64,000 nt of DNA. Source: Candidatus Binatia bacterium. Its GTDB lineage: Bacteria; Desulfobacterota; Binatia; Bin18. The notes beneath the pieces are model-generated. The model was not told the DNA's origin. It did not search any database and saw nothing but the letters and a program-made list of their open reading frames with translations. Positions 53,461 to 61,820 of the stretch are shown in pieces. The position numbers and the translations under genes were made by a program. The DNA lies in the NCBI GenBank assembly GCA_022820725.1, contig JAJEFA010000007.1:471215-535214 (forward strand), in the 5' to 3' direction. How positions within the stretch are numbered: position 1 is the stretch's first letter; every line of letters begins with the position of its first letter.

Positions 53461-54279
53461 ATGCCGTTTGCCTCAGTTAATGGGATTGAACTGTATTATG
53501 AAACCCACGGAACGGGCCCGGCCCTGGTATTAGCCCACGGCGGAGGAGGGAGTCATCTCAGTTGGTGGCAGCAAGTTCCGGCACTCTCCAAAACGTATCA
53601 AGTGGTAACCTTCGATCATCGGAGCTTCGGCTATTCCCGCGATGTGCCCAACGGCCCGGGCCCGCGGGCGTTTGTTGAGGATTTGACCGGATTACTGGAT
53701 CATCTTGGGATTCAGAGCGCGGCACTTGTCGGGCAATCCATGGGCGGCTGGACGGTATGCGGCTTTGCCGCTGCCTGTCCCGAACGTACCAGCGCGCTTA
53801 TTTTGTGCGACACCACCGCCGGGATTGAAACGCCGGAGATCGATCAAACGCGCGCCAGCCTGCGTGAACGCGCGCAGGGCAATCTGGCCCAGCTGCTCAC
53901 CAGCGCATACGCCCTGTCTTTTCCTGAGCGGGAACCAGCGCTGTGTTTTCTCTACCAACAGATTTCAGCCCTGAATCAGCATATCTCTCCCAATCTCGTT
54001 TCAACGCTGATGAGCCTGCACACCAACGTCACGCCCATTGTTGAGCACAATATTCCCACCTTGCTTGTGGTTGGAGAAGAAGACGTACTGGCTCCACCAC
54101 CCGCCATGCAAAGCATTACGACCCGCATTCCGCAGGCACGCTTTGTGACCGTCCCCAAGGCCGGCCATTCCGCGTATTTTGAGCAACCAGCGGTTTTTAA
54201 CCGCTTGGTGGATGAGTTTGTGCAAGAACACCGGCCGTTGCAACCCGCAGGCACTGAAGTCGTCTACGTTGATTCGTAG
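53461..54279 (+). CDS. Alpha/beta hydrolase
   Basis: 272 residues. Nucleophile elbow GQSMGG with Ser 93, oxyanion HGGGGS, acid in GEEDVLAPP, and His in KAGHSAYFEQP near the end. No signal peptide. It lies 9 bp after the CoA-transferase gene, so it may act on the same acyl compounds, but the substrate is not known. Confidence 0.9.
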   Translation: MPFASVNGIELYYETHGTGPALVLAHGGGGSHLSWWQQVPALSKTYQVVTFDHRSFGYSRDVPNGPGPRAFVEDLTGLLDHLGIQSAALVGQSMGGWTVCGFAAACPERTSALILCDTTAGIETPEIDQTRASLRERAQGNLAQLLTSAYALSFPEREPALCFLYQQISALNQHISPNLVSTLMSLHTNVTPIVEHNIPTLLVVGEEDVLAPPPAMQSITTRIPQARFVTVPKAGHSAYFEQPAVFNRLVDEFVQEHRPLQPAGTEVVYVDS

Positions 54280-54296
54280 GCTAAAACGGACGGATT

Positions 54297-55328
54297 TCAG
54301 GTCCCCGACAACTCCCAATGGCGCTGCTGTACGGCCCGGACGTTGGGGAGCAGGCCCTGACGTTCATAGGCGGTGACCGGCTGGTCGAGCCGGGTACCGT
54401 CCATTTCGTCCAGAACGTGGATCACTGAGGTTTCCAACCCTTCCAGATCGTAGCCGCCTTCGAGAATGGCGGCACAGCGGCCCTGGGCCTGATCCCGCGC
54501 CACGCGCAAGAGAATCCGGGCCAGGGCGGTAAAGCCCTCTGCCGTGACGGTCAGACCACCGAGGGGGTCGCGGGCGTGGGCGTCAAAGCCGGCGGAGATC
54601 AACACGAACTCGGGCTGAAACTGCCGACAAATGGGATCGATCACTTCTTCAAAGAGCGGCACAATAGCGGCATCTCCCCAGCCGGCGCTGAGCGGCAGGT
54701 TGACGGTATAGCCCTCGCCGCTGCCTTGGCCGGCTTCTTCGGCGGCCCCCGTGCCGGGGTAGTACGGGTATTGATGGGTCGAGACGTACAACACACCAGA
54801 GTCATCGTAGAAACTGTGCTGGGAGCCATTGCCATGATGCAGGTCCCAATCCATCACCAGAATCCGGCTCAGCCCAAAGCGTTCCCGCAGATATTGCGCC
54901 CCAACAGCAACGCTGTTGAACAGACAAAAACCCATGGCCCGGTTGCGTTCGGCATGATGTCCGGGCGGTCGCACCAAGGCGAAGCCGTTATCCACCTCGT
55001 GCTCCATGACTGCGTCCAGAATGGTCAACAGCCCACCGGTGGCGAGGAGGGCCGTCTCGTACGACTGCGCGGACACCCGCGTATCCGCGTCAAAGGCCGC
55101 GGCTTCGAGACCGGCAGAGGCAGCGACCTGACCAATCAGGCTGGTGTCGTGGACCAAAGCGATCTCCTCATGCGTTGCCCGTCTGGGCTCAAACCGTTTC
55201 AACCCGTCGCGCTCATAGGACGCGAAGCGGCTGAGTAGGGTACCGATCCGCTCCGCCCGTTCCGGATGACCCGGACCTGGGTTGTGGTCCTGATAACGTG
55301 TATCCAACACGATGCCTGTCTGTAACAT
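54297..55328 (-). CDS. Histone deacetylase-like (acetoin utilisation) amidohydrolase
   Basis: 343 residues of the arginase/deacetylase fold. Zinc and catalytic residues in RPPGHHAERNRAMGFCLFNS, MDWDLHHGNGSQ and SAGFDAHARDPLGG. Acts on acetylated small molecules or proteins such as polyamines or acetyl-lysine; substrate unknown. Convergent with the hydrolase gene. Confidence 0.92.
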   Translation of the reverse strand: MLQTGIVLDTRYQDHNPGPGHPERAERIGTLLSRFASYERDGLKRFEPRRATHEEIALVHDTSLIGQVAASAGLEAAAFDADTRVSAQSYETALLATGGLLTILDAVMEHEVDNGFALVRPPGHHAERNRAMGFCLFNSVAVGAQYLRERFGLSRILVMDWDLHHGNGSQHSFYDDSGVLYVSTHQYPYYPGTGAAEEAGQGSGEGYTVNLPLSAGWGDAAIVPLFEEVIDPICRQFQPEFVLISAGFDAHARDPLGGLTVTAEGFTALARILLRVARDQAQGRCAAILEGGYDLEGLETSVIHVLDEMDGTRLDQPVTAYERQGLLPNVRAVQQRHWELSGT

Positions 55329-55409
55329 TGATCGCTCCTTACCGGTCCGGGAGAGTGTTCCCCGATCGTGCCCTGGCCATAACTTGCGCCGGTTTTTCGA
55401 TTATACTAC

Positions 55410-55463
55410 GAAGAGTAAACGTGTCCTCCACTAGACATACAATGCTGGACACGTTTACTCTTT
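55410..55463 (+). repeat. 54-bp palindromic element, copy 7 (intergenic)
   Basis: Arms gaagagtaaacgtgt (55410-55424) and acacgtttactcttt (55449-55463), one mismatch at the end. It lies between the deacetylase and tatA genes and carries the most regular stem. It ends 19 bp before the tatA ATG, near the place of a promoter. Confidence 0.9.
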
Positions 55464-55482
55464 TGTAACCCGAGAGGCAAAT

Positions 55483-55785
55483 ATGTTTGGAATCGGGATG
55501 CCGGAATTGGTGGTGATTCTGGTCGTGGCGCTGATCGTCCTCGGCCCAAAGCGCCTGCCCGAAGCGGCCCGCGGTTTGGGCAAGGCCTTTGCCGAATTGC
55601 GCCGGGCAACGAGCGGGGTCACCGAAGAGCTTGATAACGCCCAGATCATGCTGGACGAAGAAGTGCGGGCCGCCGAACGCAACGCACAGACGAGCTCCAC
55701 GGCTCTGCCGACCGCTGCCTCTTCCGACTCGCCCCAATCTTCGGACACGCCGGAAAAGAAAGCAGGCACCGGAGGGGACAACTAG
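55483..55785 (+). CDS. tatA: Twin-arginine translocase subunit TatA/TatB
   Basis: 100 residues. One N-terminal helix followed by the amphipathic helix: [20 protein letters not shown] and [11 protein letters not shown]. The GP hinge is at about 21-22. A Ser/Thr-rich tail follows. TatA and TatB cannot be told apart securely by eye. tatC follows after 3 bp. Confidence 0.9.
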   Translation: MFGIGMPELVVILVVALIVLGPKRLPEAARGLGKAFAELRRATSGVTEELDNAQIMLDEEVRAAERNAQTSSTALPTAASSDSPQSSDTPEKKAGTGGDN

Positions 55786-55788
55786 GAC

Positions 55789-56556
55789 ATGGTCTATGAC
55801 GACCGGTCCATGCCGCTCACCGGCCATCTGGATGAGCTGCGCAGCCGCCTCATTCGATCTTTGCTCGCTGTTTTCATTGTCTTCCTGCCGGCCTATTTCT
55901 TTGCCAACGTGCTGTTTGATTTTCTCGCTCAGCCCCTGCATCACATTACGACCGATCCCCATTCCCTGATTGGCACCAGCCCGACCGAGGCATTCTTTAC
56001 GAAACTCAAGGTCGCCTTTATTGCCGCGCTCTTTGGCGCCAGTCCGGCCATTTTCTACCAGCTCTGGCAGTTTGTTGCGCCGGGCCTCTACCCGCAGGAA
56101 CGCCGCTACGTCTGGCCGTTTGTCATATTCTGTTCATTTTTTTTCGTGCTGGGGGCCGGCTTTTGTTATACCGTTGTCCTGCCGATTGCGTATGCGTTTT
56201 TTCTGGGAGAGTTCCGCAGCATCGGGGTGCAGGCCACCTTAAAGATCAGCGAATATCTAACCTTTACGGCCAGAACGCTGCTCGCCTTTGGGGTCACGTT
56301 TGAACTGCCCGTCTTCGCCTTTTTCTTTGCCCGTGTGGGGCTCATCACCCACCATACCCTCATCGGCGCATTCCGTTACGCTGCGGTCGGCGTCTTTATC
56401 CTGGCCGCCATCCTCACCCCACCCGACGCCATCTCCCAAATGCTCCTCGCCGGCCCGCTGCTCCTGCTGTATGTGCTCAGCATCGGGGTGGCCTATGTGT
56501 TTGGGAAGAAAGAAGAGGCAAGTGAGGGGGCAGAGATGGAAGAGCCGGACGAGTAG
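55789..56556 (+). CDS. tatC: Twin-arginine translocase subunit TatC
   Basis: 255 residues with six membrane helices. MPLTGHLDELRSRLIRSLLA and TSPTEAFFTKLKVAF are the TatC signatures. Moves folded proteins with TatA. The XRE gene follows after 10 bp. Confidence 0.96.
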   Translation: MVYDDRSMPLTGHLDELRSRLIRSLLAVFIVFLPAYFFANVLFDFLAQPLHHITTDPHSLIGTSPTEAFFTKLKVAFIAALFGASPAIFYQLWQFVAPGLYPQERRYVWPFVIFCSFFFVLGAGFCYTVVLPIAYAFFLGEFRSIGVQATLKISEYLTFTARTLLAFGVTFELPVFAFFFARVGLITHHTLIGAFRYAAVGVFILAAILTPPDAISQMLLAGPLLLLYVLSIGVAYVFGKKEEASEGAEMEEPDE

Positions 56557-56566
56557 GGGAAAAGCC

Positions 56567-56908
56567 ATGAGTACAGACATCAAAGTGACGCCTTCAAGCG
56601 GAAATGTTTTCGCTGATCTCAATCTGCCAAATCCAGAGGAGTGCTTAGTCAAAGCGACCATCGCCTTGAGCATTGGAGAGCTGATTGAGAAACGGGGCCT
56701 CACCCAAGAGGGAGCGGGGGCTATTCTTGGGTTGCCACAATTGAGTGTCTCGAACCTGGTTCGAGGCAAACTAGATAAGTTCACAATCGACCGGCTGCTC
56801 CGCTACATGCGGAAGCTCGACTACGACGTCACTATCAGTTTTAAGCCCAAGCCCAAATCCCGCGATGAGGCCACAATACATGTCAAGGGAGCACCTCTGC
56901 CAGCCTAG
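56567..56908 (+). CDS. XRE/HTH antitoxin-like protein (orphan)
   Basis: 113 residues. SGNVFADLNLPNPEECLVKA then an HTH (GLTQEGAGAILGLPQLSVSNL). It belongs to the same group as the proteins at 60.6 and 61.0 kb (NVFxDxxxPxxE). No toxin gene is beside it, so it is an orphan or a plain regulator. aggggaaaag upstream is a weak ribosome site. Confidence 0.8.
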   Translation: MSTDIKVTPSSGNVFADLNLPNPEECLVKATIALSIGELIEKRGLTQEGAGAILGLPQLSVSNLVRGKLDKFTIDRLLRYMRKLDYDVTISFKPKPKSRDEATIHVKGAPLPA

Positions 56909-57086
56909 CTCCCCTCCTTGAAATTATTGCCCAAGCTCAACCAAACCACGGAAGAGAAAGCCCTTTGGAACCTCCTAGTTTACTGTACTAAGAGTTGACA
57001 TTTCCTTCCCTCTTGGGCATCTTTACGCCCATCTACATCAGGCGCAGAACCCGCTGAGTCGGGTCGCCTGCTCAATACAATAACCG

Positions 57087-57122
57087 CACCACAGCGTGGG
57101 AGTAGCCACCCACGCTGTGGTG
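57087..57122. repeat. Perfect 14-bp hairpin
   Basis: caccacagcgtggg (57087-57100) pairs with its complement at 57109-57122 around an 8-nt loop. No T-run follows on either strand, so it is a stable structure rather than a clear terminator. Confidence 0.6.
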
Positions 57123-57224
57123 AATACGCAGGACTCACTCCATTTCCGTGCTGTGATGTAGATACGGCCCGGCACCTCGTGCCACGGCTGAACCGCTCTG
57201 TCATAGGAGAAGAGAGATGTACCG

Positions 57225-57588
57225 TATCATTCGGTAGTGTCTCAGTTTGCCATGTGTTCTTCTCCGCGTTCGGGCCGCCCTGCCCTCTCGTCTCAGGGCC
57301 TGCGGTGACCGGGCCGTCTTGCTCCCCCCTGACGCCCCTCGGCCGGGGGCCAAGCCGGAGCGGGACCACCCCCCCTCATAATTTTACTCCCCTCTTATCA
57401 TTTCCTCATAAATTACTAGGGACAACCGGTCGGGAGCCGTGTTAGGGAGCGAACAGCCTACCGGGCCCGCGTCCGCGCGGTGTCCGGAAGCCGAGAGGAG
57501 AACACGGTGGCTGAGAGAGCTCGGGAGAGGGCGGACAGCCCCGCTTTTCCTGGTCAGCAGTTTCAAAGTGAGACACTACCTATCATTC
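57225..57588. mobile_element. MITE-like element with 8-bp target duplication
   Basis: 348 bp (57233-57580) with terminal inverted repeats GGTAGTGTCTCAGTTTG on the left and GGTAGTGTCTCACTTTG on the right (one mismatch in 17). Both sides carry the direct repeat TATCATTC (57225-57232 and 57581-57588). No transposase is inside. An IS family with 8-bp duplications must supply the enzyme. The family is not assigned. Confidence 0.8.
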
Positions 57589-57691
57589 CCATCAATAGAG
57601 AGCGGAGTGACGCAGAAGCTCGTACTACCCACCTATGGTGACTTGGTTCTGACGTTTGATGAACTGGCACAGGATAACAGGAGGACTCCTG

Positions 57692-59911
57692 ATGGCGTAT
57701 ACCTGGCAAAAAGACGTGTACACCCTCATATATCGTTTCCAAGGCAAGAGGGGGCTTTTTCTCATGATCGTCGTGCCCCTACTCATTGGCATCCTGTGGA
57801 CGGGCGGGCGGGCGGCGGAAGCGGCGCGCCTGGAGAATCCAGGCGATGGGCAGGTCTATTCCGGTATTGGAGTCATCTCGGGCTGGAAATGCGACGCTGA
57901 CGGTCCCTTGACTGTCCGCTTCAATGGCGGTCGGCTGATTCCGCTGGTCTATGGCAGTGAGCGGACGGATACCCGTTCGGTCTGTGGCGATACAGATAAC
58001 GGATTTATCGCGCTCTGGAATTGGGGCCATCTGCGTGCAGGCACGCAGATGGCCCGCGTGTATGACAATGGGGTCATGTTTGCTGAGACTACGTTCGAGG
58101 TTGGGACGCTAGGCGTCGGGTTCTTGCAGGGCTTTGAGGGGGGCAATAGCGTGGGGATATCCTGGGGTGGGGGCGAGATTTTTTACGAATGGAACGAGAA
58201 CACCCAGCATTTTGAGGTGGGTGCTGGTTGGCTTTGGGATCGCGACAGCGAAGAAGAAAAACAGATTGAAGAAAGGTGGAGAGAATCTGACGAACGACGG
58301 AGAGAATACGACGAACGGCGAGAACAGCTAGCACAGCAACCGCCGGAGTGGCACGCAAAAGGGGCGCGCTTGGAAAATCCGGGGGATAAGCAGCTCTATT
58401 CCGGGATTGGGGTCATCTCGGGCTGGAAATGCGAGGCTGACGGTCCTTTGACTGTTCGCTTCAATGACGGCCAGTCGATTCCCTTGGTCTACGGTAGTGA
58501 GCGGACGGATACCCGTTCGGTCTGTGGCGATGCCAACAATGGCTTTGTCGCCATTTGGAATTGGGCGCATCTGGGGGATGGTATCCACACGGCCCGAGTC
58601 TATGACAATGGGGTGGCGTTTGCTGAGACCACGTTCCAGGTTGGAACGATGGGCGTCGAGTTTTGGGATGGCATTCCACATGATCCAGATTGGGACGCGG
58701 AGGTGGCGACATTCAGCGAAAGGCTGATTAACGATCAACTCGGTTGGGCGGGGTGGGGGTATGTCGGGTATGATGGCGGGGTGTGGGCTGCGCCCGGTAT
58801 CCCATCTGATCCCTGGAATACGTACTTCAAGTGGAACGCGAACACCCAGCATTTTGAGGCGTTTGCGCGGCGGCGCTGGCAACTGTCAGAACCGCCGGAA
58901 CCGCCACCAGCCTGGCGCTGGCAAGAGCCGAGTTTTGAGGATAGGCCGGATGACTTCAGTGGGCCACAGATTCATGTCTATCACGCGGTTCCGCGTGATG
59001 CCCGCGGCTCTCGCGATATGATCGGCTATATTGGTGCGGTGGTGCAGGCCGCCCAACGGTGGTTAGCGGTACGTACCTATCGGGGGCGTGCCTTTCGTAT
59101 TGATACCTACCAGGGCAGACCGGATGTGACCACGCTTCCCCTGGACATGACCACTGCGGAGATGCAGGCATACAGCCTGCCGGGGACCGTATTCGATGCG
59201 CCCATCCTGCAAGGTGGTTTGTCCCTGAGAGATATGGAGAGTCACGACCCGAACAATCTGCACGTGGTCTTCATTGAAGCTCCTCCATCAACTCGGCAAG
59301 ACTCTCCAGGACACATTTGTGGAGCGGCCTCCCCATCTTCTGGCGTGGCAATCGTGTTTGCAGGTATGAGCTCTCGAATGCTTCAAAATGGGGAGCGCAT
59401 CCCGCCTTCTCCACACTGCACCCCCTTATCGTTGGTCTTCTTGCATGAGGTCTTCCATTTGCTGGGTGCGGTCCATCCTGATGCGCCGCACTCGGATGGA
59501 AGCCATGTAAATATTGACGATGAAGGACCCTGGGATGAGGACGGACAGCCGTTGCGGGGCTCTGGTCTGCCGTGGCGATGGGACTTAATGCAATCGTATG
59601 GTGGTTTCCATGAAGCTGAACTGGATATCGGCAGTGATGATTACTATTTCCACCCCGAGAAAACACCAGTCTGGCCACCACCAGAGTACGATACAGTAGA
59701 CAGCCCATTTTTTACGGCTGGCCCTTGGATAGATATAACGCGGGCGGCCTCGTCTCATGCCCTACGGGCATCGCCACCCGAAGGGCAGCCTGTAATCGCA
59801 CCTGACAATCAGGCTGAGGCTGTCCCCTATTATCGCGCCCTACCAGAACCGCTACCCGAAGGACAGGATGGGCACAGCTCTGGTGGATGGTGTCTCGGCG
59901 TGGTGGATTAA
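57692..59911 (+). CDS. Secreted metzincin-like protein with duplicated domain
   Basis: 739 residues from the ATG at 57692, with aggagg 8 nt before it. An N-terminal hydrophobic segment (about 24-40) suggests secretion or an anchor. Two near-identical repeats start at residues 45 and 225 (ARLENPGD then YSGIGVISGWKC, YGSERTDTRSVCGD, ARVYDNGV), each ending in NTQHFE, with a charged coiled linker between. The C-terminal part has the metzincin zinc motif HEVFHLLGAVH at 585-595 and a likely Met-turn (WDLMQSYGG). Target unknown. Confidence 0.75.
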   Translation: MAYTWQKDVYTLIYRFQGKRGLFLMIVVPLLIGILWTGGRAAEAARLENPGDGQVYSGIGVISGWKCDADGPLTVRFNGGRLIPLVYGSERTDTRSVCGDTDNGFIALWNWGHLRAGTQMARVYDNGVMFAETTFEVGTLGVGFLQGFEGGNSVGISWGGGEIFYEWNENTQHFEVGAGWLWDRDSEEEKQIEERWRESDERRREYDERREQLAQQPPEWHAKGARLENPGDKQLYSGIGVISGWKCEADGPLTVRFNDGQSIPLVYGSERTDTRSVCGDANNGFVAIWNWAHLGDGIHTARVYDNGVAFAETTFQVGTMGVEFWDGIPHDPDWDAEVATFSERLINDQLGWAGWGYVGYDGGVWAAPGIPSDPWNTYFKWNANTQHFEAFARRRWQLSEPPEPPPAWRWQEPSFEDRPDDFSGPQIHVYHAVPRDARGSRDMIGYIGAVVQAAQRWLAVRTYRGRAFRIDTYQGRPDVTTLPLDMTTAEMQAYSLPGTVFDAPILQGGLSLRDMESHDPNNLHVVFIEAPPSTRQDSPGHICGAASPSSGVAIVFAGMSSRMLQNGERIPPSPHCTPLSLVFLHEVFHLLGAVHPDAPHSDGSHVNIDDEGPWDEDGQPLRGSGLPWRWDLMQSYGGFHEAELDIGSDDYYFHPEKTPVWPPPEYDTVDSPFFTAGPWIDITRAASSHALRASPPEGQPVIAPDNQAEAVPYYRALPEPLPEGQDGHSSGGWCLGVVD
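57824..58620 (+). repeat. Direct DNA repeat within the metzincin-like gene
   Basis: The segment from 57824 is repeated 540 bp later, from 58364, with very few base changes over long stretches (for example catctcgggctggaaatgcg in both). The match goes beyond what the protein needs, so the duplication is recent or kept by gene conversion. Confidence 0.75.
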
Positions 59912-60204
59912 GAGGCGGCGGGTAGAACGACATCCCGCTCGATTTGTTTCCCGATGGCTTGACGGGTGCGGCGGAGATCATGCGTGCTTTGGAGATTGAG
60001 CCAAAATTCGGCCGAGGTGCCAAAGTAGCGTACTAACCGTAAAGCCGTATCGGCTATCACCGCGCGCTGTGCGTTCAAGATGGCCGTAATACGACTCGTC
60101 GGGACATGCAGGGTCTGCGCAAAAGCCCGTGCAGAAAGGCCCAACTCCTCAAGCTCCTCCCGGAGATGTTCGCCCGGGTGAATCGGTCGCATGTTGTTTG
60201 GCAT
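59908..60204 (-). CDS. higA: HigA-family antitoxin/regulator
   Basis: 98 residues. MRPIHPGEHLREELEELGLS, then the HTH SARAFAQTLHVPTSRITAIL and FGTSAEFWLNLQSTHDL match HigA/VapI. The usual HigB toxin upstream on the same strand is missing; instead a RelE/HigB-type gene runs the other way from a shared intergenic space. The 3' end overlaps the metzincin-like stop. Confidence 0.85.
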   Translation of the reverse strand: MPNNMRPIHPGEHLREELEELGLSARAFAQTLHVPTSRITAILNAQRAVIADTALRLVRYFGTSAEFWLNLQSTHDLRRTRQAIGKQIERDVVLPAAS

Positions 60205-60224
60205 CCTATACCTTCCTTATCAAG

Positions 60225-60252
60225 TTGACAGGTGTTGATAAATTTACCAACA
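60225..60252. promoter_or_regulatory. Divergent operator between higA and the toxin gene
   Basis: TGTTGATAAATTTACCAACA (60233-60252) is a 20-bp palindrome with one mismatched pair. A TTGACA hexamer lies at 60225-60230. It ends 7 bp before the toxin start and could be bound by either antitoxin. Confidence 0.5.
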
Positions 60253-60259
60253 TTAAGAA

Positions 60260-60607
60260 ATGGTCAGAGACAGCCGTCAGCTCTCCTGGGTTAAGGCCGC
60301 CCGCAAGGAGTTTGAAAAATTTCCACTGGGAGCGAGACGAGAAATTGAAATCGCTCTGACTCTAGCGGCAGAAGGGCGTAAAGCTGATACGGCCAAGCCT
60401 GTGAAAGGTCTGGGCTCTGGTGTGTTCGAAATCGCACTCGCATACCGTTCAGATGCCTACCGGGTGGTCTATGCCGTCCAGATTGGAGAAGCGATATGGG
60501 TTGTCCATGCTTTCCAGAAGAAATCTAAGACTGGCCTGAAGACTCCGAAGGCAGAAATTAATGTAATCCGAACGCGGCTCAAACGCCTGAAGGAGATGTT
60601 ACGATGA
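60260..60607 (+). CDS. RelE/HigB-type toxin (phage Gp49-like family)
   Basis: 115 residues. RKEFEKFPLGARREIEIALT, VKGLGSGVFEIALAYRSDAY, RVVYAV and VVHAFQKKSKTG are typical of the Gp49/HigB ribosome-dependent mRNA interferase group. The antitoxin starts 4 nt inside its 3' end. Confidence 0.88.
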   Translation: MVRDSRQLSWVKAARKEFEKFPLGARREIEIALTLAAEGRKADTAKPVKGLGSGVFEIALAYRSDAYRVVYAVQIGEAIWVVHAFQKKSKTGLKTPKAEINVIRTRLKRLKEMLR

Positions 60608-60936
60608 GCAAAACACGTGGGGAAGAACTCGAACTGGTTCACGGTAGTGGGAACGTATTCCGTGACTTCGATGATCCGCAAGCCGATATCTTACAGCTCA
60701 AGAGCATACTCGCGGCTCAGATTATCGGTATTCTGGATGACCGGAATCTGTCTGTTCGGAAAGCCCAACAATTAACCGGGGTCGCAGCAAGCGAGTTCTC
60801 CCGTGTCCGTAACGCCAAGCTCACTCGTTTTACGGTAGATCGCCTGATGACTCTCTTGAACAAGCTCGACCAAGAGGTAGAGGTCACGGTTACGATCCGG
60901 CCACGTACTCACACCCCCCAACACGCCTTGGCATAA
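60604..60936 (+). CDS. XRE/HTH antitoxin of the Gp49-like toxin
   Basis: 110 residues. SGNVFRDFDDPQADILQLKS and an HTH with LSVRKAQQLTGVAASEFSRV match the antitoxin usually encoded after Gp49-like toxins. Similar to proteins at 56.6 and 61.0 kb. Confidence 0.88.
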   Translation: MSKTRGEELELVHGSGNVFRDFDDPQADILQLKSILAAQIIGILDDRNLSVRKAQQLTGVAASEFSRVRNAKLTRFTVDRLMTLLNKLDQEVEVTVTIRPRTHTPQHALA

Positions 60937-60967
60937 GTAGGGAAACCTTTAGTACAAGGAAAAACCG

Positions 60968-61321
60968 CTACGCGGCATCGACCACCACACGTACATCGGC
61001 ATACTTGGACTGACGCGGTTTGTCCCTGATAACAATTTCGATGGACTTATCCAGCTTATTCAGAAAGCGAAACAAGCGTTCAGCCGAAAACCCATCCAAA
61101 TGGCCTTTCATGAGGGCAGAGACATTTGGCTGCTGAATACCGAGCAGCTTGGCGGCCTTGACCTGAGTGAGCTTCCGTTCCCGGATTATCTGGCAGATTT
61201 GAAAGGCTAACTCCGCCTTGGCCAGATGTTCCTCTGGGTTGGGTAGCCCAATGTCCGCAAAAACATTGCCGCTACTCTCTTCATACTCGATGGGGTTCGT
61301 TGCGCTCTTTGTTCGTGTCAT
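60968..61321 (-). CDS. XRE/HTH antitoxin-like protein (orphan)
   Basis: 117 residues from the ATG at 61321. SGNVFADIGLPNPEEHLAKA, then HTH KLTQVKAAKLLGIQQPNVSA. No toxin gene is next to it. It runs convergent with the toxin pair. Confidence 0.8.
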   Translation of the reverse strand: MTRTKSATNPIEYEESSGNVFADIGLPNPEEHLAKAELAFQICQIIRERKLTQVKAAKLLGIQQPNVSALMKGHLDGFSAERLFRFLNKLDKSIEIVIRDKPRQSKYADVRVVVDAA

Positions 61322-61334
61322 TTTCCGCCTGCCT

Positions 61335-61820
61335 TCACACCAACCGCTGCTCGCAGTTCTGACGCTGACTACAATTTCGGCACTTGGCCTTCGTAGAGGG
61401 TGGGGAGAGGGGTTGGTCGAGTTGCTGACGATGCGCTCGAATGTGTTCTGCAATGCTAATCACCCGCGAGCGCAACCGGCGTGTGTTTTTCACCTTGACC
61501 CGCTCGCCGTCTCTCAAAATGATAAAGCCGTAGGGGGGCCGGACGCCGTACTCTTCTTCGACTAACACCAGATACACCCCAAGTTGAGCTTGGTAGCTCT
61601 CGCTCATCTGGCGTCCGGACTTCTTTTCTTCTGGAATAAAATATCGACCACGCTGGACAATCCGGTCCGGTTGCCCGCGGAGCCTATAGCGCTCAGAAGA
61701 TAACCGGACGTCATCATGGCTGATGGTCCTGCCGTAGCCAAAGCCGGCCCGGCGACGACCGATGAGGGCAACCACAAAGAGCAGGACGGAAAGACTGAGC
61801 AGCAGCGTCAAGATAACCAT
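61335..61820 (-). CDS. Membrane-anchored Cas4/RecB-like nuclease part
   Basis: 161 residues from the ATG at 61820. One N-terminal membrane helix, then LRGQPDRIV and FIPEEKKSG (the PD-(D/E)XK core, Asp then E-x-K), QLGVYLVLVEE, GVRPPYGFIIL and a final CRNCSQRQNC Cys cluster, all as in Cas4/DUF83. The N-terminal Cys and helix of Cas4 are missing here but occur in the gene just upstream, which ends with a 1-nt overlap. Confidence 0.75.
   Translation of the reverse strand: MVILTLLLSLSVLLFVVALIGRRRAGFGYGRTISHDDVRLSSERYRLRGQPDRIVQRGRYFIPEEKKSGRQMSESYQAQLGVYLVLVEEEYGVRPPYGFIILRDGERVKVKNTRRLRSRVISIAEHIRAHRQQLDQPLSPPSTKAKCRNCSQRQNCEQRLV

Larger units (their letters stand above)
56909..57691. other. 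Gene-poor region with hairpin and MITE
   Basis: 783 bp without a supportable gene. It holds a perfect hairpin (57087-57122) and a 348-bp element with target duplication (57233-57580). The open frames crossing it give no recognisable protein. Confidence 0.6.

Noticed and set aside
57179..57900. Open frames across the MITE
   Set aside because: They run through the inverted repeats and target duplication and show no transposase motifs.
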